Source: JBCDGZ01 sp038750655 (GTDB lineage Bacteria > Bacteroidota > Bacteroidia > Chitinophagales > Saprospiraceae). Taken from it: a stretch of DNA of 64,000 nucleotides. The number at the start of each line of letters is the position of its first letter. The stretch's first letter is position 1. A model generated the notes under the pieces. It was not told the origin of the DNA, did no database searches, and was given only the letters and a program-made list of their open reading frames with translations. The stretch is from positions 1 through 64,000 of the forward strand of contig JBCDGZ010000016.1 in the NCBI GenBank assembly GCA_038750655.1, in the 5' to 3' direction. Shown in pieces: positions 25,521 to 34,811 of the stretch. A program made the translations under genes and the position numbers.

Positions 25521-25577
25521 CATCGCCACCTAGACTAGACTATAATTTTTTACGCACCCGTATAAGCACAAGCAACA

Positions 25578-26264
25578 ATGAATCATTTGGCTAAGTATAT
25601 TGAAGGGAATTTTTCGGAAGGGGAATTAGAGCAGATTAGTGAACACCTGATCAACGCCAAGCTCGATCGCGATCGTCGTCGGGAGTGGGCGACTGAACTG
25701 GAAACCCATTACGGCGTACACCCCGATCAAGCTCCTTCCCCCCGCAGAACCTGGCTCCCCTACGCCCTCGTCGCCGCGCTCCTGCTGCTCGGCGCTCTCC
25801 TCTGCTATTATTGGCTTACCTCCTCTTCCTCTTCCTACCAATTGGCCACCGACCAGCACATCCGCGAGCTGTCCATTATGGGCGATCAGTCCGTCCTTCG
25901 CAAGGGGCCGCAGGGCATCAGCGAGCTGCGCAGCGAGGCCAGCCTCCACTACGCCCGCCGCCAGTACGAACAAGGCATCCCCCTCTTCGAACAACTCCTG
26001 GCTAGCCCGGCCTCCCAAGCCAGTGATTATTTCTACCTCGCCCTCTGCCACCTGCAAAAAACCAATGCCGAGGCTGCCAAGACCATCCCGCTCTTGCTGC
26101 AAGCTCGGGCGCTGGGTGGCCCCGCCGAAGAAACCGCCTGGGTGCTCTCCCTGGCTTACCTTAAAACGGGCGCACTGCCGGAGGCCCGGCAAGAGCTGCA
26201 AGGTATTGTTGATCGGAAGGGCTATAAGGCTAGGGAAGCAGAGGCGCTGTTGAGGCTTTTTTAA
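25578..26264 (+). CDS. Single-pass membrane protein with TPR, possible anti-sigma factor
   Basis: 228 residues. A cytoplasmic N-terminus of 58 residues opens with LAKYIEGNFSEGELEQISEHL, which resembles the start of zinc-less anti-sigma domains. A membrane helix is at about 59-80 (PYALVAALLLLGALLCYYWL). The outer part has TPR-like helices (SEASLHYARRQYEQGIPLFEQLL; DYFYLALCHLQKTN). It follows the sigma factor gene by 57 bases on the same strand. The anti-sigma role is inferred from position and topology only. Confidence 0.75.
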   Translation: MNHLAKYIEGNFSEGELEQISEHLINAKLDRDRRREWATELETHYGVHPDQAPSPRRTWLPYALVAALLLLGALLCYYWLTSSSSSYQLATDQHIRELSIMGDQSVLRKGPQGISELRSEASLHYARRQYEQGIPLFEQLLASPASQASDYFYLALCHLQKTNAEAAKTIPLLLQARALGGPAEETAWVLSLAYLKTGALPEARQELQGIVDRKGYKAREAEALLRLF

Positions 26265-26268
26265 CCGC

Positions 26269-29178
26269 TCAAACCTGCAAAATAAAATCCACTAAATTCG
26301 TCTCCCCCGCCAGGTTCAGCTTCTTGCGTAGCCGGTAGCGGCTGGCCTCCACGCCTCGCACCGAAATATTCATCAGCGGGGCGATCTCCTTGGTCGAGAG
26401 GTTCATACGGAGGTAGGCGCAGAGCTTGCTGTCGTTGGGGCTAAGCTGGGGGTAGTTGTCGCGCAGGCGCTTGAGGAAATCGCTGTGGACCTGATCGAAG
26501 TGGTAGGCGAACTGCTCCCAGTCGTTGTTTTGGGCAGTGTCTTGGTTGAGGATGGAGTTGATCTTGCGGATTTCTTCGCGTAGCCGCCCCGGGTCCTTGG
26601 TGTTGCGGACGGCCTTGTCCAGTCGCTCCTGGACCTTAAGCAGGATTTCTCCTTTTTGCACCAGGTGCATGGTAGCTGAGGCCAGTTCTTGGTTTTTGTG
26701 GCGGATTTCGGCTTCTAATTTTTCGTTTTGCAGCTGGACGATTTGCTGTTCAGATTGCTGAACCAGCTGTTTATGTTCCGCTTCTTTTTTCTGGTGGGCG
26801 GATTGCAGCTCGGCCTTTTCCAGCTCGAAGCGGCTGCGCTGTCGGAGGATAATGGCGATGATTAGGCCGAGGAATAGCATAATGTAGAGGGTGATGGCCA
26901 GCAGGCTGGCGTACCAGGGTGGGGCGATGCGGAAGCGGTAGGAGAGGGGGACGCTCTGCTGCCCGCTCAGGCTACGCGCTCGAACGTGGAAGGTGTATTT
27001 GCCCGAGCCTAGGTTGGTGAAGTCTCGTTCGGTTTTGGTGCTTTCGGTCGACCAGTCTTTTTCCATGCCTTCCAGCCAGCTTTGGTAGCGGATATTCTCC
27101 GGATCGCGGTAGTTGGTGGCGGCAAAGGAGAAGCGCAGGCCGTTTTGATGGCTGGGCAGGGTGGGGATTTCGGCGGTTTGTTGGAGTCGGAGCTGCCCTT
27201 CCTCGTTAAAGATGCCGCCGAAAAGCAGGCTGTCTTTATCGGCCGTTAGCCAGATGTCATTTAAGACCAGCCGGAGGCTGTCGGTGGGGAAGGGTTTGGA
27301 GGGATCGTAGTGAATAAAGCCCTTTTCGGCCCCAAAGAAGATATTAGAAGGATTGTAGGGGTAAATATTTTCAAAACCACCTACCAGTTGCTCTTTCAAT
27401 TCCGGGAAATGCTGCTGCTCAATCCTTTTCTTCAAGCCTTGATCGGTAATGCGAATCACGCCGATCTCTTCATCCACCACGTACCAAATGTTGCCTTGGG
27501 CGTCTTGCTGTAGCTTTTTGATGCGGCGTTCCGGGCCGAGCAGCTGAGTAAAGATAGTGTCCAAGACAAAGGAATCACTGCCGGTATTATAGCGATAGAG
27601 GCCTTTTTCGGCGGCGAAGACGGGTTGCTGATTGATGCTGAAGACATGGTTAAACAGGTTGGAGGGAAGGCCATCTTTAGCACTGTAGAACCGAACATCG
27701 AGCGTTCGCTTGTCTGCTTTGATGTTGACCTTGTAAATGCCACGGTAAGGGTGAGAAATCCAAAGTTGTTGCTGTTCATCCATCACCATAATCCGACAGG
27801 ACTCTTCCAATCCTTCCAGTTTGCGGAGAAATTGCCAGCCTTGCGCCGTCTTCTCGAATAGCGCCAATCCTTCATAGTGACCTCCCACCATATATTGCTC
27901 ATCAATAGGCACATAAGTCCACCCTCCCAAAATAGTGGAGACATTGCGGGCCTGGAGCTTATCCAACTCAAAGGTACCCTCGTGATGCCCCATCAGAAGG
28001 GCTCCACCAACTTCATCCAGTCCCCAAACTTGCCCCGAAGTGCCCGGAACGAGCTGGAAAGTTTGTTGAACCAGGGGATCATAGTCGCTTTTCCAGTCGG
28101 CGACGTAAAGGCCATAGGAGGTGCCGAAATAGATATTATCTTTGAAAATGCGAACTGCATAGCCCGTTCCCTCCTGTTGACCGTCTGGATAGATGCGCGT
28201 AAAGGGGGAATTGGTAGAAACATAATCAATCCCATTGTCCAATCCCATCCATAGGTTGCCAGCCTGATCGAGGAACAAGCTCCTAATGTTATTATTCTGC
28301 AAGCCCCGCTCCTTGTCCAGCACATAGCGCATTCGCAGCTGGCCATCCAGAATCAACAGGCCCCGCACCGCACTGCCGATGGCAATCCCCTGATTGGGGA
28401 GCACACTGGCGCAGAGGATACTGTTTTCGGCAAAGAAGGCATCGTGAGGGGTACGGAAAGGGACTAATTGCCGATCTTTTAAGCTGAAAAAGCCATTCTT
28501 GGTGGAAGCCAGTAAGATGCCGTGCTGTTCGTGAGCAAGGTGGGCCATCAGCGAAGTCTTCAATGCTGGATGGCTCAGATAGGGGATAAAAGCTTGGCCA
28601 TCAAAGCGCAGCAGCTCGCTAAACTGCTCTTGCACCAACAGCTCATTATCGATCAAGGCCATGAAACGAAAAGTATCATTGGTCCGGTAAACCTTAATCT
28701 GCCCGTTTTCAAATTGAAAAATCTTCTTTTCACTGCGGAAGAAAACACTTTCTTTCCAAATAACAATATCCCACACATCAGCAAAGCTGCGGTCCGCTTC
28801 GGGAACGTCGCTCTTCAAGGAGTGATAGCGTAACAGCCCATTTGCTTCGGCTTGAAAATAGCCAAACTCCCCCTGGCCTCCTACAAAGATGCGCCCATCC
28901 GGGTGGATATGGACCGAGCGGAGAATGGTTTGGTTGGAAATAGGGAGGCAGTCCCAATTCACCCCATTAAAACTCAACAGGCCCTCATTGTTAGCAAAGT
29001 AGAGCACCCCGCGTTGGTCCTGGCTGATTTTCCAGTTTTGAGTGCCGGCCTTATAGTTAGACTTCGAGTAATTACGGATAGGCAAAATGCCAATATTAGG
29101 GGATTGAGCTACCGTAAAATCGCCTAGCCCCAAAAAAATGAGGAATAACAAATGCCGTATCACCTGTTTTTTCGTCAT
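26269..29178 (-). CDS. Two-component-regulator propeller/Y_Y_Y transcriptional regulator with LuxR-type HTH
   Basis: 969 residues from the ATG at 29178, which precedes a signal peptide (MTKKQVIRHLLFLIFLGLGDFTVAQ). The periplasmic part (about 30-750) holds propeller repeats (NNEGLLSFNGVNW, IRSLFLDQAGNLWMGLDNGID) and a Y_Y_Y module. A membrane helix lies at about 755-780, then a coiled coil, and the last 65 residues are a LuxR-type HTH (LSPNDSKLCAYLRMNLSTKEIAPLMNISVRGVEASRYRLRKKL, given by extent). It lacks kinase and receiver domains. Such one-piece sensors control glycan loci; this one diverges from the PUL and probably senses its glycan fragments. Confidence 0.92.
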   Translation of the reverse strand: MTKKQVIRHLLFLIFLGLGDFTVAQSPNIGILPIRNYSKSNYKAGTQNWKISQDQRGVLYFANNEGLLSFNGVNWDCLPISNQTILRSVHIHPDGRIFVGGQGEFGYFQAEANGLLRYHSLKSDVPEADRSFADVWDIVIWKESVFFRSEKKIFQFENGQIKVYRTNDTFRFMALIDNELLVQEQFSELLRFDGQAFIPYLSHPALKTSLMAHLAHEQHGILLASTKNGFFSLKDRQLVPFRTPHDAFFAENSILCASVLPNQGIAIGSAVRGLLILDGQLRMRYVLDKERGLQNNNIRSLFLDQAGNLWMGLDNGIDYVSTNSPFTRIYPDGQQEGTGYAVRIFKDNIYFGTSYGLYVADWKSDYDPLVQQTFQLVPGTSGQVWGLDEVGGALLMGHHEGTFELDKLQARNVSTILGGWTYVPIDEQYMVGGHYEGLALFEKTAQGWQFLRKLEGLEESCRIMVMDEQQQLWISHPYRGIYKVNIKADKRTLDVRFYSAKDGLPSNLFNHVFSINQQPVFAAEKGLYRYNTGSDSFVLDTIFTQLLGPERRIKKLQQDAQGNIWYVVDEEIGVIRITDQGLKKRIEQQHFPELKEQLVGGFENIYPYNPSNIFFGAEKGFIHYDPSKPFPTDSLRLVLNDIWLTADKDSLLFGGIFNEEGQLRLQQTAEIPTLPSHQNGLRFSFAATNYRDPENIRYQSWLEGMEKDWSTESTKTERDFTNLGSGKYTFHVRARSLSGQQSVPLSYRFRIAPPWYASLLAITLYIMLFLGLIIAIILRQRSRFELEKAELQSAHQKKEAEHKQLVQQSEQQIVQLQNEKLEAEIRHKNQELASATMHLVQKGEILLKVQERLDKAVRNTKDPGRLREEIRKINSILNQDTAQNNDWEQFAYHFDQVHSDFLKRLRDNYPQLSPNDSKLCAYLRMNLSTKEIAPLMNISVRGVEASRYRLRKKLNLAGETNLVDFILQV

Positions 29179-29494
29179 GTTGCTAAATATAAGAGAAAAA
29201 GATGACATGTCGTAATGATGTCGTAGTAGAAATGAGGCTTTGTCGTAGTGCTGTAGTAAAAAAAGTAGTGGGTGTCGTAGTAGAATTGTAGTATTTTGTA
29301 TTGTTGAAATGGCTTTTTATGATATTTTTGCCATAAAGTAGGGCGTATTTCAGAAAAATATTCTGTTGTCTAAAAGTAAGGTTTAAAAATTGAACAACGA
29401 CAGAAAATGCTCTTCGTGAGTAGTGTTTAATAAGGCATTCCATTCTCAACTTTGGCTTTAATTCAACTTTAAAATATAATCACCAAACTTAACA
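29179..29494. other. Divergent regulatory region of the PUL
   Basis: Separates the propeller regulator from the T9SS glycan-binding-like gene. The left third is a phased repeat array (29209-29300). The right part is AT-rich without a perfect -7/-33 pair. No small gene was found. Confidence 0.6.
29209..29300 (+). promoter_or_regulatory. Helically phased GTCGTAGTAG-like repeat array
   Basis: Full units begin at 29209 (GTCGTAATGA), 29220 (GTCGTAGTAGAA), 29242 (GTCGTAGTG) and 29274 (GTCGTAGTAGAA). Shorter GTAGT cores are at 29253, 29265 and 29288. The cores are mostly 11-12 bases apart, so they would lie on one face of the helix. The array begins 31 bases upstream of the regulator gene and is a strong candidate operator for it. 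Confidence 0.55.
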
Positions 29495-31534
29495 ATGATG
29501 AAAAAAAGTTTACTCTTAGTTTTAGTGCTGGCCCTTTGTGCTAGTTGGGCAACAGCACAGCAAGTGATCTACGATTTTGAAGGTCCTTCTACAACGACCA
29601 ACTTCCAGTATTTTGGTAGTTCCCTCGAACCACAGACGACTACGGTTATTGCCAATCCCAATCCTACTGGAATTAACATGTCCGATAGTGTGGCACAGTA
29701 CGTCAAGGCGGCCAACGCTATGACATGGGCAGGAGCCTTCAGTAACCCTGATCCTGATCCCCCAATCGATGTGACCAGCGGTGGAGAAATCTGCATCGAC
29801 GTTCATATGGAGAACATCGGTAATCTGGCCTTCAAATTAGAAAGCGGTGTGGGCGGTGCCCCTAACTGGATTCTCACTGTGGCCAACACACGAGTCAACG
29901 AGTGGGAGCAATTGTGCTTTGATCTGAGCGCTCCTTCTGAAGAACCCCCTTTTGAGCCTGCCAGCGGTGGGGTCTACGGCAGAGCCGTTATCTACTTCGA
30001 CTTTGGTGTTATGGGAGGAATGGACGACGCTACCTATTTTATGGACAATGTGGTCTATAATCCTGGATCGGGCTGTAGTACGCTCTACAATTTTGAGGAC
30101 ACAGAAACAACGACAGACTTCCAGTACTTTGGTAGTAGCCTGGAACCACAACTGACTAGCGTAATTGCCAATCCTAACCCCACGAGCGTGAATATGTCCG
30201 ACAGTGTGGTACAGTACGTAAAGGCGGCCAACTCTCAGGTTTGGGCGGGTGCTTTCGCTAACCCTGCGCCAAGTACGCCAATCGCCGTTAATTCCGGTAC
30301 ACAGATTTGCGTGGATGTTCACTACGATCGCATCAGCAATTTAGCTATTAAATTGGAGCAAGGTATGAATGATGCTCCTGATTGGGTGATTACTGTGCCC
30401 AATACTGTAGTCAATGAATGGGAAACTTTGTGTTTCGACGTTAGCACACCTTCCGAAGAAGCCCCTTTCGAGCCGGCAGCTGGCAGTTATACAGCCTTTG
30501 TTATTTTTCCTAATTTCCAGGCAAATGATACGGTTGATGTCACTTATTACTTGGACAACATTGTTGTTTGTACCAGTTCTGTTCCACCAGTTGACGTCGT
30601 ATTTAGTGTAGACATGTCAGAATACACGGAGTCTTTTGATGGAGTCAATGTCCGAGGCGAATTCAATAATTTTAGTGAAGACAACCCACTTACTGATCAG
30701 GGTAATGGACTATGGACGGGTACGGTATCGCTGACGCCTGGCATCTACGAATACAAGTTCTGGCTGTCCGGTGCCGATGTATGGGAAGAATTTACAGGAC
30801 TAGAAACCTGCGTAACGCCTCCTGGTGCCTACGTCAATCGTGTTGTTACCGTAACTTCCGAAACTTCTGGACTCGATACCATCTGCTTTAATAGCTGCTA
30901 CGCTTGCGGCGACGAAGTACAAATTTCTATCGAACTGGGTATGGGCGATTCTATACCTTCACCCGACGGCGTCTGGCTGGCCGGTGGCGGTAACTTCGAA
31001 AACCCCGGTGGTCGCTTCAAGATGGACGATAGCGACGGCGATGGCATCTACACCATCAGCTTCCCCCGCCAAAGAGGTTTCACCAGCTACTACACCTTCG
31101 CCAACGGCAACTGCCCCGGCTACGAGTGTAAAGAAGACATCGCTGGCCAAGCCTGCGCCGATCCTGACAACTTCAACGATCGCCAGATGGTCGACGTGAC
31201 CGAAGATCTTACCATCGCTACTTGCTTCGGCTTGTGTGCCGATAATACCAACTGTGAGATCGTTTCTACCCGCGACCTGACGGTTGATAATAGCCTGTTC
31301 AGCATCGCACCGAACCCAGCCAATGAGTTTACTCTCTTGCAGTTCAACAACCGCACTGGGGAAGAGCTGCAGTTGAGCCTCTTCAATACGCTAGGCCAAC
31401 GCCTCCTGAGTACCGAGCTAGACGGCTGGACCAACACCTACCAACTGGATATGCAGAACCTGAATAGCGGCATTTACTGGATCCACGTTCAAGTAGGGAA
31501 TACTATTGCCAATCAGAAAATTGTTAAGCGGTAA
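29495..31534 (+). CDS. T9SS-sorted surface protein with tandem carbohydrate-binding-like domains
   Basis: 679 residues; signal peptide about 1-22. Two tandem copies of a 170-180-residue module (about 23-195 and 195-370) share DFQYFGSSLEPQ, VIANPNPT, MSDSVVQYVKAAN and NEWETLCFDVS and look like jelly-roll carbohydrate-binding modules. Two E-set-like domains follow (VVFSVDMSEY...GEFNNFSEDNP, then VQISIELGMGDS). The C-terminal 80 residues (FSIAPNPANEFTLLQF to NQKIVKR) are a type A sorting domain. A surface glycan-capture role fits its place at the head of the PUL. A terminator-like hairpin separates it from susC. Confidence 0.85.
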   Translation: MMKKSLLLVLVLALCASWATAQQVIYDFEGPSTTTNFQYFGSSLEPQTTTVIANPNPTGINMSDSVAQYVKAANAMTWAGAFSNPDPDPPIDVTSGGEICIDVHMENIGNLAFKLESGVGGAPNWILTVANTRVNEWEQLCFDLSAPSEEPPFEPASGGVYGRAVIYFDFGVMGGMDDATYFMDNVVYNPGSGCSTLYNFEDTETTTDFQYFGSSLEPQLTSVIANPNPTSVNMSDSVVQYVKAANSQVWAGAFANPAPSTPIAVNSGTQICVDVHYDRISNLAIKLEQGMNDAPDWVITVPNTVVNEWETLCFDVSTPSEEAPFEPAAGSYTAFVIFPNFQANDTVDVTYYLDNIVVCTSSVPPVDVVFSVDMSEYTESFDGVNVRGEFNNFSEDNPLTDQGNGLWTGTVSLTPGIYEYKFWLSGADVWEEFTGLETCVTPPGAYVNRVVTVTSETSGLDTICFNSCYACGDEVQISIELGMGDSIPSPDGVWLAGGGNFENPGGRFKMDDSDGDGIYTISFPRQRGFTSYYTFANGNCPGYECKEDIAGQACADPDNFNDRQMVDVTEDLTIATCFGLCADNTNCEIVSTRDLTVDNSLFSIAPNPANEFTLLQFNNRTGEELQLSLFNTLGQRLLSTELDGWTNTYQLDMQNLNSGIYWIHVQVGNTIANQKIVKR

Positions 31535-31560
31535 TTATAATTAATTATTGATGGTTTGGT

Positions 31561-31591
31561 TTGGGCGCTCTTCTGCGCCCAAGCCTTTTTT
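31561..31591 (+). terminator. Intrinsic terminator-like hairpin
   Basis: TTGGGCGC and GCGCCCAA form a perfect 8-base stem with a 6-base loop, followed by GCCTTTTTTCCC. It lies 27 bases after the T9SS gene and 53 bases before the susC start, so it may lower read-through into the rest of the PUL. Confidence 0.7.
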
Positions 31592-31643
31592 CCCTTTTCT
31601 TTCATCCTCAACCAGTATCGACTGGTTTTCAATTCGGTTTATT

Positions 31644-34600
31644 ATGAAAAATCGGCATAGCCTTTTTCTCTTGCTATTCCTATGCTGTAGCCTTCAGCTC
31701 AGCGCCCAGACCCGCAGTGTCCAAGGGGTCGTCAAATCTGCTTCTAACGAGGAAACCCTCATCGGAGCTACTGTACAAATTAAAGGAACGACTACTGGAA
31801 CGACGACGGATGTCGACGGTAACTTTACCATCGATGTGGAAGAGGACAAGGCGGTGTTGATGATTTCTTATACCGGATTTAGAACGATGGAGCAGCAGGT
31901 GGGAAAACAGTCCTACATGGAGATCAATCTCGAAGAAAATATCGCCGAACTAGAAGAAGTCGTAGTAATTGGCTACGGGGTGCAGAAGAAAAGCGTGACG
32001 ACAGGAGCGATTTCTAAGGTTGACGCCGAGGATTTGGAGGATATGCCGGTGGCTCGTCTTGAGCAGTCTTTGCAGGGGCGGACTTCTGGGGTAATCGTCA
32101 CTTCCAATTCGGGCCAGCCCGGAACGGCAGCGACGGTGCGAATCAGAGGAACGACGACCATTAACAACAGCGATCCACTTTATGTAGTAGACGGAATTCC
32201 CATCAACGGTGGAATTGAATTCTTGAACCAGAGCGACATTGAGTCCATTCAGGTGCTCAAGGATGCGGCTTCGGCCTCCATCTACGGTACACGTGCCGCC
32301 AGCGGGGTGATCCTGGTCACCACTAATTCGGGGAAGTCTGGCCGCACATCGGTCAATTACAATGCTTATTATGGGGTACAGAGCCCTTGGAAGAAATTAT
32401 CCCTGCTCAATGCGCAGGAGTATGGGGTGCTGATGAATGAATCGGCGGCGGCCGCCGGTGCTGCACTGCCTTTTGATGATCCAGCGGCCCTCGGGGAGGG
32501 TACGGACTGGCAAGACGCAGTTTTTGGTGAAAACCTGCCGATCCAAAACCACGAGCTGAGTATTTCAGCGGGTACGGAAAAGTCGAAATACTACGCCTCC
32601 TTTGGCTACTTTGACCAAGAGGGGATTGTGGGGGGAGAAAAATCTCGCTTCCAGCGCTTCTCTGTCCGTTTTAATTCCAACCATAACATTGGCGAAAGAG
32701 TAAAGTTCGGTAATGTCTTGGGCTATTCGAGAATCAAAAGTCGTGGGATTGCTGAGAATTCGGAATTCGGGGGTACCCTGAGTCGAGTGGTCAATCTCGA
32801 TCCAGTGACGCCGGTCTACGAAACCGATCCAGATCGGCTGAATTCCAGTGTCTTTACCAACTTTCCTGTAGTGAGCGATGAAAATGGGGTGTTTGGTATT
32901 TCTGAGCTGGTCACTTCTGAGGTACTTAATCCTCTGGCGGCGCTGGAAGTCCTCAACGGCAATGACCACAGCGATAAAATTGTTGGTCGAGTGTTTGGGG
33001 AAGTAGAAATCATCGAAGGACTGACCTTCCGCTCTAGCGTCGGCGTTGACTTGGCCTTTTGGGGCAACGAATCCTTTGCTCCCGTTCATTACCTCAATGC
33101 GACCAATCGGCTGGACATCAATCGCTACGCCCGGACTTCTAACCGGGGATTGTACTGGATTTTTGAAAATACACTAAACTTCAAGCGCACCTTCGGCCTG
33201 CACGAAATTGACATCTTAGCAGGTACGGTGGCGGAGAACAACTCCGGTGAAGGTATTGGCGGAAGCATCCAAAACCTACCCGTCGATAATCTCGGCGATG
33301 CCTCCCTGGCCTTCCCAACCCCCATCGAAAGCCAGACCTACTTTGGCTTTGAGTACGAAAACACCCTTTCTTCACTATTAGGAAGAATCAACTACAATTT
33401 TAATCAAAAGTACTTGGCCTCTTTCGTACTGCGCCGGGATGGCTCCTCGAAGTTTGGCTCTAATCGCCGCTACGGAACCTTCCCCTCCGCCTCACTCGGC
33501 TGGGTCGCCAGCGAAGAAGACTTTTTGGTGAACAACAGTTCCATCAACTTCCTGAAGGTTCGGGCCTCCTGGGGCGTAAATGGCAACAATCAAATCAATG
33601 ATTTTCTGTTTTTCTCCACTGTCGGTGGCTTTCGCAACTACACTTTCGGTCAGAACGATGAGCTGGTCAACGGGGTGAGCCCTAACGCGATCGCCAATCC
33701 TGATTTGCGCTGGGAGCGGACCACGCAGCTCAACATTGGTTTCGACGCTCGGCTGTTCCGCAATTTTTCTTTGACTGTTGATGTATTCAAAAAGGATACC
33801 GATGATATGCTGCTGGACATCCAGGTGCCCGGGTTTGTGGGCAACCAGGGGCCGGTGGGGAATGTCGGTAAAATGGAAAATCGAGGCTTCGAATTGGAGC
33901 TGGGCTATGATAACTTGTTCGGCAAATTCGAGATCGGATTGAGCGGAAATATTGCCTATTTGGAAAACGAGGTGCTCTTCCTCAATGATTCCAAGACTTT
34001 CCTGCCCGGACAGCGCTTCAGCCCGCAGGGACTAGAAATTACCCGCATTACGGTCGGACAGCCCATCGGGCATTTCTTTGGCTACAAAACCGACGGCCTC
34101 TTCCAAAACCAGGCGGAGGTGGATGCGCACACCAATACCGACGGCGAGCCGCTACAGCCCGAGGCTGCCCCCGGTGACATTCGCTTCGTCGACTTCAATC
34201 AAGACGGCATTCTCGACGAAGAGGACCGCACCTTTATCGGCGATCCTACGCCCGACTGGATTTACGGCTTCAACCTCACCGCGGCCTGGAAAGGCTTCGA
34301 CATCCTTCTCTTCGGCCAGGGCGTAGCCGGCAACGATGTCTTCAAGGCCACCCGCCGCTTCGACCTGCAAATGGCCAACCTCACCTCCGACGCCCTCGGC
34401 CGCTGGACCGGTGAAGGAACCAGCACCAACTACCCGCGACTGGTCAACAACGATCCCAACCGCAACTTCAGCCGCAGCTCTGACTTCTACGTCGAAAACG
34501 GTGCTTACTTCCGCATCCGGACCCTCCAACTGGGCTACACCCTGCCCAGGGCCCTCTGCGAAAAGATCAGTATCCGCAAAGCCCGCTTCTACGTATCGGG

Positions 34601-34730
34601 CAATAACCTGCTGACCTTCACCCAATACAGCGGCTTTGACCCCGAGATTGGCGGCGGTAGCTTTGGGGTAGATCGCGGTATTTACCCCCAACCTCGATTC
34701 TATTTATTGGGGATTAATGTGACGTATTAA
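31644..34730 (+). CDS. SusC/RagA family TonB-linked outer membrane protein
   Basis: 1028 residues from the ATG at 31644; this start gives a normal signal peptide (MKNRHSLFLLLFLCCSLQLSAQ). The N-terminal CarbopepD_reg-like domain (VQGVVKSASNEETLIGATV) is followed by a SusC box (EEVVVIGYGVQKKS), the plug (about 115-230, with YVVDGIPI and IQVLKDAASASIYGTRAASGV) and a beta-barrel ending in FYLLGINVTY. It imports oligosaccharides through the outer membrane with TonB energy, in complex with SusD. SusD follows 81 bases later. Confidence 0.97.
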   Translation: MKNRHSLFLLLFLCCSLQLSAQTRSVQGVVKSASNEETLIGATVQIKGTTTGTTTDVDGNFTIDVEEDKAVLMISYTGFRTMEQQVGKQSYMEINLEENIAELEEVVVIGYGVQKKSVTTGAISKVDAEDLEDMPVARLEQSLQGRTSGVIVTSNSGQPGTAATVRIRGTTTINNSDPLYVVDGIPINGGIEFLNQSDIESIQVLKDAASASIYGTRAASGVILVTTNSGKSGRTSVNYNAYYGVQSPWKKLSLLNAQEYGVLMNESAAAAGAALPFDDPAALGEGTDWQDAVFGENLPIQNHELSISAGTEKSKYYASFGYFDQEGIVGGEKSRFQRFSVRFNSNHNIGERVKFGNVLGYSRIKSRGIAENSEFGGTLSRVVNLDPVTPVYETDPDRLNSSVFTNFPVVSDENGVFGISELVTSEVLNPLAALEVLNGNDHSDKIVGRVFGEVEIIEGLTFRSSVGVDLAFWGNESFAPVHYLNATNRLDINRYARTSNRGLYWIFENTLNFKRTFGLHEIDILAGTVAENNSGEGIGGSIQNLPVDNLGDASLAFPTPIESQTYFGFEYENTLSSLLGRINYNFNQKYLASFVLRRDGSSKFGSNRRYGTFPSASLGWVASEEDFLVNNSSINFLKVRASWGVNGNNQINDFLFFSTVGGFRNYTFGQNDELVNGVSPNAIANPDLRWERTTQLNIGFDARLFRNFSLTVDVFKKDTDDMLLDIQVPGFVGNQGPVGNVGKMENRGFELELGYDNLFGKFEIGLSGNIAYLENEVLFLNDSKTFLPGQRFSPQGLEITRITVGQPIGHFFGYKTDGLFQNQAEVDAHTNTDGEPLQPEAAPGDIRFVDFNQDGILDEEDRTFIGDPTPDWIYGFNLTAAWKGFDILLFGQGVAGNDVFKATRRFDLQMANLTSDALGRWTGEGTSTNYPRLVNNDPNRNFSRSSDFYVENGAYFRIRTLQLGYTLPRALCEKISIRKARFYVSGNNLLTFTQYSGFDPEIGGGSFGVDRGIYPQPRFYLLGINVTY

Positions 34731-34811
34731 AAACAATAGATTCAGGAAATAATTACTAACGGTCTCTTACCAACACAACACAAAAACACAGAACTACAGA
34801 ATTACAAAACC

